From Pararoseomonas sp. SCSIO 73927 (GTDB lineage Bacteria; Pseudomonadota; Alphaproteobacteria; Acetobacterales; Acetobacteraceae), in assembly GCF_037040815.1 (NCBI RefSeq), contig NZ_CP146232.1, positions 2,226,501-2,290,500 of the forward strand: a DNA stretch of 64,000 bases, written 5' to 3'. The translations under genes were made by a program, and so were the position numbers. The number at the start of each line of letters is the position of its first letter. Within the stretch, counting starts at the first letter, position 1. The notes under the pieces are model-generated. The model did no database searches. It was not told where the DNA came from and saw only the letters and a program-made list of their open reading frames with translations. This document shows positions 44,632 to 52,886 of this stretch, one piece after another.

Positions 44632-45648
44632 TCAGGCCGGCACGGCCGCCTCCAGCGCGGTGACCAGGGCTGCGTTGGCGGGGGCGGCAAGGCCGAGCCG
44701 CGCAGCCCTCTCCACCACGGCACCGTTGATGAGCGAGACCTCCGTGCGCCGCCCGCGCGCGAGGTCCTGCGCCATGCCGCTGGTGGCGCCGGAATCCAGC
44801 GCCCCGCCGTAGCGGACCAGCCCGACGTCCAGAGCCGCCAGGGCCGTCGGCTCCTGCCGCGCCGCGGCGAGCCACGTCGCCCCAGGCACGCCGCAAAGAG
44901 TGTTCAACCTCATCCCCGCCGCGCCTGCCGCGGCGGCTACCTCCAGCCCGACCCGCGTCATCTCGGCCCGAAGGTCGGGATCGAGGAAAAGGTCGCGGAT
45001 CGGCCGCCGGTGCAGGGCGGAGAGGGGCGAGGTCATGCAGTTGAAAACCATCTTGGTCCAGCGCGCGGCGGGCAGGTCGTCCACCACCTCCGCCCTGTCC
45101 ACCTGGCCGAGCGTCGTGGCCAGGGCGCGGAGGCGCGGACCCGCCGGGCCAGCCGTCTCCCCCAGCCGGAAGGTCGGCGCGCCGCCGTCGAGGCGCCGGC
45201 GGTGGCGCCGCACGGTGCCGGGCCCGACAAGATTGGCGAAAAGGCCGGTGACGATGCAGCCCATCACCCGGTCGGCGCCCAGCTGTTCCGCGAGGTCCAG
45301 ATCGGCCAGGGCATTGAGAGTCACGAGGTAGGGCCCGCGATAGACCGTCTCAATGCGCTCGACGGTTGCGGGCGCGTCGGCCAGCTTCGTGCAGAGGACG
45401 ACCAGCCCGGGCGCGACGGACGCGATCTCCTCCACGGTGTCGATGAGGCGCAGCCGCATCTCCAGCCGTCCGGACGGCTCGTCGATCCGGAGGCCTTGCG
45501 TCCGAATGGCCTGCCGGTTCGGGTCCCAGGGTTCAAGGACAACGACCGGCTCGCCGGCTGCGGCGAGGTGCCCGGCCAGGTAAGCGCCGACCGCCCCGGC
45601 CCCTACGACGAGCAGAGGCGCCTGGCTGGCGGCAAGCGGAGTGCTCAT
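44632..45648 (-). CDS. Ketopantoate reductase-like (2-dehydropantoate 2-reductase family) dehydrogenase
   Basis: A 338-residue NAD(P)H-dependent enzyme of the ApbA/PanE family. The N-terminal Rossmann motif is VVGAGAVGAYLAGHLAAAG; the middle has CTKLADAPATVERI and ALADLDLAEQLGADRVMGC, and the C-terminal ApbA_C domain has ARWTKMVFNCMTSPLSAL with the family's Lys, then SGMAQDLARGRRTEVSLING. In a catabolic cluster it is more likely to act on a 2-oxoacid or 3-hydroxyacid of the pathway than to make pantoate. It is the only minus-strand gene between two plus-strand groups. Confidence 0.85.
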   Translation of the reverse strand: MSTPLAASQAPLLVVGAGAVGAYLAGHLAAAGEPVVVLEPWDPNRQAIRTQGLRIDEPSGRLEMRLRLIDTVEEIASVAPGLVVLCTKLADAPATVERIETVYRGPYLVTLNALADLDLAEQLGADRVMGCIVTGLFANLVGPGTVRRHRRRLDGGAPTFRLGETAGPAGPRLRALATTLGQVDRAEVVDDLPAARWTKMVFNCMTSPLSALHRRPIRDLFLDPDLRAEMTRVGLEVAAAAGAAGMRLNTLCGVPGATWLAAARQEPTALAALDVGLVRYGGALDSGATSGMAQDLARGRRTEVSLINGAVVERAARLGLAAPANAALVTALEAAVPA

Positions 45649-45725
45649 GCAGGAGATTTCCTTGTGCCGGATCGACGTGCGGGATCCTACCACGCCCGCA
45701 GGTTGGGCATGACAGGCGATATCGC

Positions 45726-46709
45726 GTGAGATACGCGGCCGGCGACGCGCGCGACTGGGTGCGGAACACGCTCCGCGGCTATCTCACCGTCCTCTACACG
45801 CCATTTCGCGAGGACGGGTCGGTCGACGAGGAAGGGCTGCGGCACAACGTGCGACGCACGCTGGAACTGCCGGGCGTGGGCGGCCTGTCCGTGAACTCCC
45901 TGCACCAGGAGTTCTGGACACTCACGGGGGCCGAGAGAAAGCGCCTCGTCGAGGTCGTCCTGAATGAGGCGGATGGCCGCGCGCCAGTCGTCGTCGGATG
46001 CTCCGATCCCTCGGCCGAGACGGTCGTCGATCTCGCGCGGCACGCCGCCGCGGCCGGCGCCGACCTAGTTATGGCCTGGCCGCCCTTCTACGGGCCGAGA
46101 TCCACCGAGAGTGTCCGGCACTTCTACGAGTACGTGGCCGGACGGATCGGGATCGGGCTCGTGCTCTACAGCACGACCCTGCCGGAACTCGGCTACTACC
46201 TGGCACCGCTGGAAGTGGAAGCGCTCCTGCCGCTGCCCGCCATCTGTGCCGTGCAGAACACGACACTGAACCTTGCGCAGTACGCCGCCATGCTGGAGCG
46301 GGTCGGGGACCTATTGCCCGTCGCGACCTCGCTGGAGGAGTATCATCTCTTCGGCCAGATCGCCTTTCCGGAGCGCGCGCCCCGCTTTCTCATCGGCTCA
46401 TCGCGCCCGGTCCTCTGCCAGACGCAGGCGCACCCGCATTGCGGACGCTTCGTCGAGGCGATGGCGGCAGGCAGCCTAGCGGAGGCGGCCGCCGAGGCCC
46501 GGACGATTATGGCGATCGCCGATCGTCTGCAGAGCCGGTATTTCGCCCGCGGCTTTCACCATGTCGGGCTCTTCAAGCACGTTGCCGGCCTTTTGGGCAT
46601 GCGGGCCGGTCCCACCCGGCCGGGCGTCGCGCCAGCCAGCGCGTCCGAGCGCGAGGAGGCAGAGCAGATCCTGCGGGATCTCGGCCTCCTGTCCGAAGGC
46701 AGGGCATGA
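45726..46709 (+). CDS. DHDPS/N-acetylneuraminate lyase-fold protein lacking the catalytic lysine
   Basis: A 327-residue (beta/alpha)8 protein of the NAL superfamily, start GTG 45726. The front TVLYTPFREDGSVDEEGLR and GADLVMAWPPFYGPRS are typical. The helper tyrosine (Tyr148 in GLVLYSTTLPELG) is kept. The Schiff-base lysine, normally in (G)IKE/D.., is replaced: AICAVQNTTLN puts Gln177 there. The GTTGE motif that binds the ketoacid carboxylate is also changed to VNSLHQEF. Class I aldolase chemistry is therefore unlikely. It may be a hydratase-like or non-catalytic relative, or use a different mechanism. Confidence 0.8.
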   Translation: MRYAAGDARDWVRNTLRGYLTVLYTPFREDGSVDEEGLRHNVRRTLELPGVGGLSVNSLHQEFWTLTGAERKRLVEVVLNEADGRAPVVVGCSDPSAETVVDLARHAAAAGADLVMAWPPFYGPRSTESVRHFYEYVAGRIGIGLVLYSTTLPELGYYLAPLEVEALLPLPAICAVQNTTLNLAQYAAMLERVGDLLPVATSLEEYHLFGQIAFPERAPRFLIGSSRPVLCQTQAHPHCGRFVEAMAAGSLAEAAAEARTIMAIADRLQSRYFARGFHHVGLFKHVAGLLGMRAGPTRPGVAPASASEREEAEQILRDLGLLSEGRA

Positions 46710-46775
46710 TGGTACCCAGCCACTCCTGATGCGTAGCGCCCCCGGCCGCCAGCGGCCGCCCAGCGGAGACCCCGG

Positions 46776-47651
46776 ATGACAGACGCGGCCCCTTCGAAGT
46801 TCCGGTTCCTGATGGTCCGGCACTTCACGCTGCCCGAGCATGTCCATGAGCGCTTCGGCATGAACGACCGCGCGCCTAAAGAGGCGATGCTGATGAACTA
46901 CCAGCACCTCGCACCCCTCCTTGAGGATGTCGACTGGGACTTCCATCCCGGCCCCATGGCCACGCATGGCGACGGCGACGGCTATCCTGAGACGCGCGAG
47001 GAGCTGGCCATTGTCGGGTCGAACCGCTTGCCTGTGGTGCGGGAAGCCTGCGAGAGCGGGCGATACAACGCCATTATCCTGCTCGGTGGTGTGGACCCAG
47101 GCTTCTGGGAGGCGCGCGAGATCGCCCAACCCTATGGCGTGGCGGTGACGGCCAATGCCTTCGCCCAGATGCATGTCGCCTGCATGCTCGGCGCCCGCTT
47201 CAGCGTTCTCGACATCTCCGAGGGCCAGAGCGTGAAGATGGTGGACCTCATCCGCCTCTACGGCTTCGCTGACCGTTGCGCCTCAATCCGGGTCGTGGAT
47301 TACCCCCTTCCGCGCAAGCCCTTCGACTACGGTCGCTCCACCCTCGACGAGCGCCGTGGCTTCGCCCGTGGCGAGCCTTCCGCGATGCTGGACGAGGCCG
47401 TGCGCGAGGCGATCGCTTGCATCGAGGAGGATGGCGCCGAGAGCATCATCCTCGGCTGCTCCGGCTGCTACTGGTTGCAGGATCCGCTGCAAAAGCGGCT
47501 GAAGGAGATGGGCTGGGACATCCCAGTGCTGGAGGGCTACCGCGCCGCCATCGAGGTGGCGAAGCTGATGGTTAATCTCGGCGTCGGGGCGAGCGGCATC
47601 GCCTTCCCACCCCCGTTGCCCCGCCGCTGGCGCCGGATCAAGACGTTCTAG
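46776..47651 (+). CDS. Asp/Glu racemase-fold protein with one catalytic cysteine (paralogue of 35735)
   Basis: A 291-residue protein. It shares with the 35735 product MNYQHLAPLLEDVDWDFHPG, NRLPVVREACESGRYNAII, LLGGVDPGFWEAREI, EEDGAESIILGCSGCYWLQ and LQKRLKEMGWDIPVLEGYR. The first Cys position is Gly (LGGVDPG) and the second is Cys (LGCSG), with an extra Cys three residues later. It converges tail to tail with the third Bug receptor gene, 1 bp away. It follows the DHDPS-fold gene after 66 bp. Confidence 0.82.
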   Translation: MTDAAPSKFRFLMVRHFTLPEHVHERFGMNDRAPKEAMLMNYQHLAPLLEDVDWDFHPGPMATHGDGDGYPETREELAIVGSNRLPVVREACESGRYNAIILLGGVDPGFWEAREIAQPYGVAVTANAFAQMHVACMLGARFSVLDISEGQSVKMVDLIRLYGFADRCASIRVVDYPLPRKPFDYGRSTLDERRGFARGEPSAMLDEAVREAIACIEEDGAESIILGCSGCYWLQDPLQKRLKEMGWDIPVLEGYRAAIEVAKLMVNLGVGASGIAFPPPLPRRWRRIKTF

Positions 47652-47652
47652 C

Positions 47653-48606
47653 TTATTTCGACAGGTCGATGGTCTTGGAGATCTGGACCCACTGCCCCAC
47701 GATCTCCGCCGTGCGGGCTTGGTGGACCTCCGGCATGTCGCCGATGGGGTAGACACCCCTGTCGCGCAGTGCCGGTCCGATGGACGGATCATTCAGGGCC
47801 GCGGCGAACGCCTCTCTCAGCCGGAGGCGGATGGGCATCGGCGTGGCCGCGGGAACATGGATGCCCCAGATGCTCGATACATCGACGCCTGGAACATCCT
47901 GTTCCGCGAAGGTCTTCACATTCGGCAAGGAAGGGTCGCGGGCCGTGGTCGCCAAGCCGATCAGCTGCTCATTCGACAGCAGCGCGCGCGGTCCGTTGAA
48001 CATGACACCGATATCGCCCGCGAGCAGTCCCGACATCAGTGGACCGGTCGATCGATAAGGAACATGCGTCATTTCAATCCCGGCCTTGAGGCAGAACAGC
48101 ACGCCCGCGAAATGCGTGGATGCCCCGACACCACCAGAGCCGTAGGCCACCCCGCCCGGATCGCGCTTGGCCGCCACGATGAGATCAGGGAGCGTCTTTG
48201 TCGTCGCCTTCGGCCCTGCCATCAACACAACAGGCGAATTCGCAAGCATGGTAACGCCCGCGAAGTCCTTCAGCGTATCGTAGGGAAGCCGCTTCTGGAT
48301 GGCGGGGTTGAAGTAGAACGTGTTGTCCGCGGCCAGGATGGTGTAGCCGTCTGGTTCCGAGCGGGCGACCATCTCGGTTCCAACGACGGTCGTCATGTCT
48401 GCACGATTATCCACGACGACAGTCTGGCCGAGTTGGGCGGTGAGGACCGGGACGAGCTGCCGAATGAGCACGTCGGTTCCCCCGCCAGCCGCCCGGGGAA
48501 CGATGATGCGGATCGTGCGGGAGGGATAGGTACCCTGTGCGATTGCTGGCGTGCAGAGGGCCATACCCGCCAGTCCACCCATGGCGCCGCGCCGCGTCAC
48601 GATCAT
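47653..48606 (-). CDS. Bug/TctC-family receptor (third of three)
   Basis: A 317-residue receptor whose leader MIVTRRGAMGGLAGMALCTP ends AIAQ and has an RR pair. Blocks: YPSRTIRIIVPRAAGGGTDV, GQTVVVDNRADMTTVVGTEM, VAYGSGGVGASTHFAGVLF, THVPYRSTGPLMSGLLAGD and WGIHVPAATPMP. AGGAAAG lies before the ATG on the minus strand. It is transcribed toward the racemase-fold gene and marks the right end of the catabolic cluster; the 287 bp beyond it carry no gene. Confidence 0.92.
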   Translation of the reverse strand: MIVTRRGAMGGLAGMALCTPAIAQGTYPSRTIRIIVPRAAGGGTDVLIRQLVPVLTAQLGQTVVVDNRADMTTVVGTEMVARSEPDGYTILAADNTFYFNPAIQKRLPYDTLKDFAGVTMLANSPVVLMAGPKATTKTLPDLIVAAKRDPGGVAYGSGGVGASTHFAGVLFCLKAGIEMTHVPYRSTGPLMSGLLAGDIGVMFNGPRALLSNEQLIGLATTARDPSLPNVKTFAEQDVPGVDVSSIWGIHVPAATPMPIRLRLREAFAAALNDPSIGPALRDRGVYPIGDMPEVHQARTAEIVGQWVQISKTIDLSK

Positions 48607-48893
48607 CTGCTGAACTTTCCTGCTTGTGCTCAGTGGCTCGCAGCATCGACTTGCATGTACTGAGCTGTCGTGCTGTCCGACCGAAATCGTTCTAGTGGAA
48701 TCGAGAGGTGTCAAGCGCATTAGCGACACGGCCAGACGACCGTCGGTGAGATGATCGCTCTTGGCTTCAGCTCGAAACAGATCGGAGCATTGTCGCCGTG
48801 ATGGCAACGCCATTCTCGCATGCCCTGACCTCCACTCGTCAGGGTTCTGGGTCGTAGGACCCGGCTGGTCGGGTCCGACCCAGGGACCTGACG

Positions 48894-49603
48894 ATGACCA
48901 AACCACTCTCGCCCACGCAGACGCAGGTCCTCAGCGCGGCCGCTCAGCACCCAGCACGACTGGCCGAAGCTCCACCGAATCTGCCGACCGCTGCTCGGAA
49001 CGCGGTGTTCCAGAGCATGCTGAAAGCTGGGTTCCTGGAGGCGTTGCCGACACCTGGCGACGGAACGGCGGTGGTGCTGCAGATTACCACGGCTGGGCTG
49101 GCGGCGGTCGGTGAGCCAGGCACGGCGGAGGCAGCCGGAGAGCGCGCGCAGGAGGGCGGGGAGGGCACCAGGCGCCGGCTACCGCCCCTGTCGCCTCGAA
49201 GCCCCGCATCACTCTCCGGGACGCCGCGACAGCCCTACTGGTTGCCTGGGACACGAGCCTGGAGCGCTCTGCGCTGCCCGTCTCCGTCGAGGCGCTCCGG
49301 GCCGCCCTGAGCCGCATGGAGGCAGACCGCCCACCTCGCGACCCCTCTGCCCCAAATCGACCGCGCAAAGGGACAAAGCAGCAGGCCGTCCTCACCCTCC
49401 TGCGCCGAGAGGAGGGCGCCACCATCGCCCAGGTCATGGAGGCGACCGGCTGGGCTCAGCACACGGTCCGGGGCTGCCTGGCCGGACTGAAGAAGAAGGG
49501 GCACACCGCCGAGGTGCTGGAGCGGGTGCGCCAGGTTGGTCCAGGGGCACAGGGTACGAAGGGCAGCTACAGCGTGTCCCGCATCGGCGGAGGCCAGGGC
49601 TGA
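48894..49603 (+). pseudogene. DUF3489-like protein, frameshifted, upstream of a serine recombinase
   Basis: The first frame (48894 to about 49150) reads LSPTQTQVLSAAAQHPARLA and VLQITTAGLAAVGEP. The protein then continues in another frame: ITLRDAATALLVAWDTSLER, GTKQQAVLTLLRREEGATIA and QVMEATGWAQHTVRGCLAGL, which is the winged-helix DUF3489 end. One frameshift near 49150-49180 joins the halves. The stop at 49601-49603 overlaps the recombinase ATG, so the genes form one unit. It could be a sequencing error rather than a true mutation. Confidence 0.65.
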
Positions 49604-50523
49604 TGGCCGGCTCCCGCCTCTCCCGCGCCGCCACCCAACCCCGGTACGCCGTCGCGCTGGACCGCGTATCCACGGCCGAACAGGGGCGCTCGGGCCTGGG
49701 CCTGGAGGCCCAGCAGACCAGTGTCCGCGGCTTCGCGGAGCGCGAGGGTTGGACGTTGGTCGCCGAGCACCAGGACATCGCCTCCGGCAAGGACGACCGC
49801 AGGCCGGGGTTCCAAGCAGCCCTAACCCGCTGCCGCCAACTCGGGGCGGTGCTGGTGGCCGCCTGCCTCGATCGGATCACCCGGCGCGCCCACACCCTTT
49901 CGCAGCTGCTGGAGGAGGCGGCGCATAAGGGGCGGGTCTATCCGGGTGAGCATCTCCCCATCATCGACCGGGCGCTCTGGGACAAGGTCCACGCGCTGCT
50001 GAAGGAGAGCCCGCACACACGGGGCAACGCCAATCGGCATCAGACGCCGGCGTTGCTGAAGGGGCTGCTGTTCGGGACTGACGGTCGGGCGCTCTCGCCC
50101 TCGCACACCTGTAAGCGCGGGCGGCTGTACCGGTACTACGTCAGCCAGGCCGCGCTGAAGGGTGCAGAGGACACAGACCCCACTCTGGTCCGGCGCATCT
50201 CGGCCGCCGAGATTGAGGGTGCAGTAGTCGGGCAGGTGCGCGCCCTCTTGCGTCAGCCCGAGATCGTCGTGGGCGCCTGGGCGGCGGCGCGGGCCACGGA
50301 CCCCGGCCTAACCGAGGGCGAGACCAGAGATGCCCTGTATCAGCTGGAGCCGCTCTGGGACGAGCTATTCCCGGCGGAGCAGGCGCGGATCGTCGGACTG
50401 CTGGTCGAGAGGGTGACGGTGTCGAGCACGGGGGCTGACATCCGGCTCCGTTTCGAGGGGTTAGCCAGCTTGGTGCGGGACCTGGGGGCGAGCAGAACGC
50501 CGGTGCTGGAGGCAGCGGAATGA
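49603..50523 (+). CDS. Large serine recombinase with an internal deletion
   Basis: A 306-residue protein. The resolvase domain begins YAVALDRVSTAEQGRSGLGL, with the catalytic serine in RVST (Ser23), and continues through ACLDRITRRAHTLSQLLEE. There the sequence jumps to KGRVYPGEHLPIIDRALWDK, part of the recombinase domain, and then a zinc-ribbon-like region around LLFGTDGRALSPSHTCKRGR, and AEQARIVGLLVERVTVS. The rest of the catalytic domain and its long helix, which fragment A at 26221 still has, are missing (about 150 residues). The enzyme is therefore probably inactive although the frame is open. The ATGA overlap with the next gene implies coupling. Confidence 0.82.
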   Translation: MAGSRLSRAATQPRYAVALDRVSTAEQGRSGLGLEAQQTSVRGFAEREGWTLVAEHQDIASGKDDRRPGFQAALTRCRQLGAVLVAACLDRITRRAHTLSQLLEEAAHKGRVYPGEHLPIIDRALWDKVHALLKESPHTRGNANRHQTPALLKGLLFGTDGRALSPSHTCKRGRLYRYYVSQAALKGAEDTDPTLVRRISAAEIEGAVVGQVRALLRQPEIVVGAWAAARATDPGLTEGETRDALYQLEPLWDELFPAEQARIVGLLVERVTVSSTGADIRLRFEGLASLVRDLGASRTPVLEAAE

Positions 50524-50942
50524 GCGCCACGCACCCGGCCAGCCTCACGGTCCAGGTGCCGCTGCGGATCCGGCGCCGACCGGGGCGGAAGACGGTGGTC
50601 ACGCCGGAACGACCGACCCTGGCTGCGCCCAGCCCCACCATCTCGACCTGTGCGGATCCTGCTCTGGTCAAGGCACTGGCCCGAGCCTTCCGATACCAGC
50701 GTATGCTGGACGAGGGGCGGTATGCATCCATCGCTGAGCTGGCCGAGGCGGAGAACCTGGACCGCGGGTACATGGGGCGGCTGCTGCAGCTGATGTTGCT
50801 GTTGCTGGAGATCGTAGAGGCGACGTTGAACGGGTCGCAATCAGAGCAGCTATCGTTAGGCCGGGCCATTGATCCGCTTCTGCCGGAGTGGGAACAGCAA
50901 GCTGCCATCCTGGCCAGCGACCATCGTGCATCTGCGAGTTAA
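50520..50942 (+). CDS. Helix-turn-helix accessory protein of the recombinase module
   Basis: A 140-residue protein whose ATG overlaps the recombinase stop (ATGA). The front is basic and Pro-rich (VPLRIRRRPGRKTVVTPER); the core is a ParB/KorB-like HTH: YASIAELAEAENLDRGYMGR followed by LLQLMLLLLEIVEATLNG. A truncated second copy lies at 51334-51606. Its tight link to the recombinase suggests a role in controlling or assisting recombination, but the function is not established. Confidence 0.6.
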   Translation: MSATHPASLTVQVPLRIRRRPGRKTVVTPERPTLAAPSPTISTCADPALVKALARAFRYQRMLDEGRYASIAELAEAENLDRGYMGRLLQLMLLLLEIVEATLNGSQSEQLSLGRAIDPLLPEWEQQAAILASDHRASAS

Positions 50943-51058
50943 GTCCGCCTCGCGCTCAGGCCCGCTGATGGGGCAGAGTGCGACGCCCCCGAGGCACAGG
51001 TATGTGCCTCCGCGCTAAGTTATAGATCGTATCCGGATAAGCTGGCCGATCGACACCT

Positions 51059-51238
51059 CTAGTCGACGACGTCCGCTGTAACGTCTAGGGGGGCCGCGAC
51101 CACGTCACCCGCGACGGGTACAATCTTGACCACCGCGCTGGTAGCCCGGAACGGCAGCGCCACAACCCCGCACCCAGTCAAGCCTGCTGCAAACGTGGCG
51201 AGGAGCGCGAGACGCGTCAAACGGCGGGGAAGCATCAT
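51059..51238 (-). CDS. Small lipoprotein (DUF6726-like)
   Basis: A 59-residue lipoprotein. The ATG at 51238 is preceded by GAGGAG at 7 nt. The signal LALLATFAAGLTGCG has a lipobox with Cys, and the mature part is a short hydrophobic repeat, VALPFRATSAVVKIVPVAGD then VVAAPLDVTADVVD. Proteins with this pattern are common and uncharacterised in alphaproteobacteria. It lies between the two copies of the HTH accessory gene. Confidence 0.7.
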   Translation of the reverse strand: MMLPRRLTRLALLATFAAGLTGCGVVALPFRATSAVVKIVPVAGDVVAAPLDVTADVVD

Positions 51239-51333
51239 AGCGAATCTCCTCAACTTTCGGATTGAGATGATACATCAGGGTACCAGCCGTCCGTATGTCC
51301 AGGGGCGGATTACGACCGAAGTGATCTGAGGTG

Positions 51334-51606
51334 CCGGAGGACAGAGTGTGGTTGCGCATCCAGCGCCGGGCAGGGTGGAAGACGGTGGGCACGCTGGAGG
51401 GGGTAACTCCGGCTGCGCCCAGCCCCACAATTTCTACTCGTGCTAATCCTGCCTCGTTGAAAGTGCTGGCCCGAGCCCGCCGGTACGAGCAGATGCTGGA
51501 CAAGGGGCGCTACTCCTCCCTTACCGAAATGGCCGAGTCCGAGAGGCCGGGCCGCGGGTACATGGGGCGGCTGCTGCAGGTGACGTTGTTGGCGCGGAGA
51601 TTGTAG
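51334..51606 (+). pseudogene. Second, frameshifted copy of the recombinase-module HTH gene
   Basis: Reads VWLRIQRRAGWKTVGTLEG, TPAAPSPTISTRANPASLKV, MLDKGRYSSLTEMAESERPG and RGYMGRLLQVTLLA, matching the 50520 gene block for block. At about 51595 one missing base turns the expected PEIVEAMLDG into ARRL and a stop; the lost tail can be read in the next frame. A remnant of a second module. Confidence 0.65.
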
Positions 51607-51854
51607 AGGCGATGCTGGATGGGCGTTGTCCTGCGCCGAACCTGCCCAAGCCATGATTTCACGGTCCGCAGCATGGGGCCAGTAGTGTAAACAGTTCGGC
51701 TGACGGCCGTCGCAGCTACGGCAGCTTTGCGCCTGTCCCGGCCATTCACTTGGCATCGTCGACTTCTGGGAAGCCGACATAGCCGCTTGGGGCGCAGGGC
51801 AGCCCTGACCGTCGCTGGTCGAGTATACCTGTATGGGATGAACCAACGGAGCAG

Positions 51855-52886
51855 TTGCACTTGCGAGCCAGAGATGCCGGCCTCGGCTGGGGCGATCTTC
51901 CCGCCGGGTCCCGGAACGCGATCACCGACGTGCCCGGGGTCAGGGTAGGCCATGTCACCCTGCGTCGCGGAGAGGATATCCGGACCGGGGTGACGGCGGT
52001 CCTGCCGCACGGGGGCAACCTGTTCCGCGAGAGGGTTCCGGCGGCGGTCGAGATCGTGAACGGCTTCGGTAAGAGCGCCGGGCTGATGCAGGTCCAGGAA
52101 CTCGGCGAACTCGAGACGCCGCTCCTGCTCACGAATACCTTCGGGGTGGCGGCGTGCACCGAGGCCCTGATCCGCCACGCCATCGTGGAGGAGCCACGGG
52201 TCGGCCGGGATACCTCCACAGTCAATCCCGTTGTGATGGAGTGCAACGACGGCTACCTGAACGATATCCAGGCCCTGGCCGTCACGCCGGCCGACGCGGC
52301 GGCCGCGATCCAGGCGGCGGGTGAGGATATGAACTCCGGCGCCGTGGGCGCGGGAACGGGGATGAGTTGCTTCGGCCTCAAGGGCGGGGTCGGCACCTCG
52401 TCCCGTCGGCTGCGGATCGGTGGGGACAATTTCCATCTTGGGGCCCTGGTGCTGGCCAACTACGGACGGGCAGGCGACCTGCGTCTGCCGGACGGGCGGC
52501 GCATCCCGGCCGGGGCGGGGAGCCCGGAGCGGGGATCGGTGATCGTGGTGATCGCGACGGACGTGCCGCTGGACCATCGCCAACTGCGCCGCGTCGCTGC
52601 ACGGGCCGGTGCAGGGATCGCCTGGACGGGGTCGTTCTGGGGGCATGGCAGCGGCGATTTGGCGCTGGCCTTCTCCACGGCGGAGCGGCGGCCACACGAG
52701 GCGCCGCAGCCGATCCTAACCCGGCGCGTCCTGGCCGAAGCCGGGATCGACGCGCTGTTCCGTGCGGCGGCCGAGGCCACGGCCGAGGCGGTGATGGACG
52801 CCATAGTGGCCGCGGAGCCCATGACGGGCTTCCGCGGACACCACCGGGCGGCGCTGCGGGACGTGCTGGCCGCTATGCCTTCGTGA
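51855..52886 (+). CDS. P1-family aminopeptidase (DmpA/L-aminopeptidase-D-esterase-like)
   Basis: A 343-residue Ntn hydrolase of family S58. The precursor is expected to cleave itself at Gly227-Ser228 in ERGSVIVVIATDVPL, freeing Ser228 as the N-terminal nucleophile. Other family blocks: ITDVPGVRVGHVTL near residue 23, PVVMECNDGYLND, GAVGAGTGMSCFGLKGGVGT and TGSFWGHGSGDLALAFST. It begins at TTG 51855; no in-frame ATG lies close upstream. The tail overlaps the convergent receptor gene by 14 bp. It may act on D-amino-acid amides or peptides bound by that receptor. Confidence 0.9.
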   Translation: MHLRARDAGLGWGDLPAGSRNAITDVPGVRVGHVTLRRGEDIRTGVTAVLPHGGNLFRERVPAAVEIVNGFGKSAGLMQVQELGELETPLLLTNTFGVAACTEALIRHAIVEEPRVGRDTSTVNPVVMECNDGYLNDIQALAVTPADAAAAIQAAGEDMNSGAVGAGTGMSCFGLKGGVGTSSRRLRIGGDNFHLGALVLANYGRAGDLRLPDGRRIPAGAGSPERGSVIVVIATDVPLDHRQLRRVAARAGAGIAWTGSFWGHGSGDLALAFSTAERRPHEAPQPILTRRVLAEAGIDALFRAAAEATAEAVMDAIVAAEPMTGFRGHHRAALRDVLAAMPS

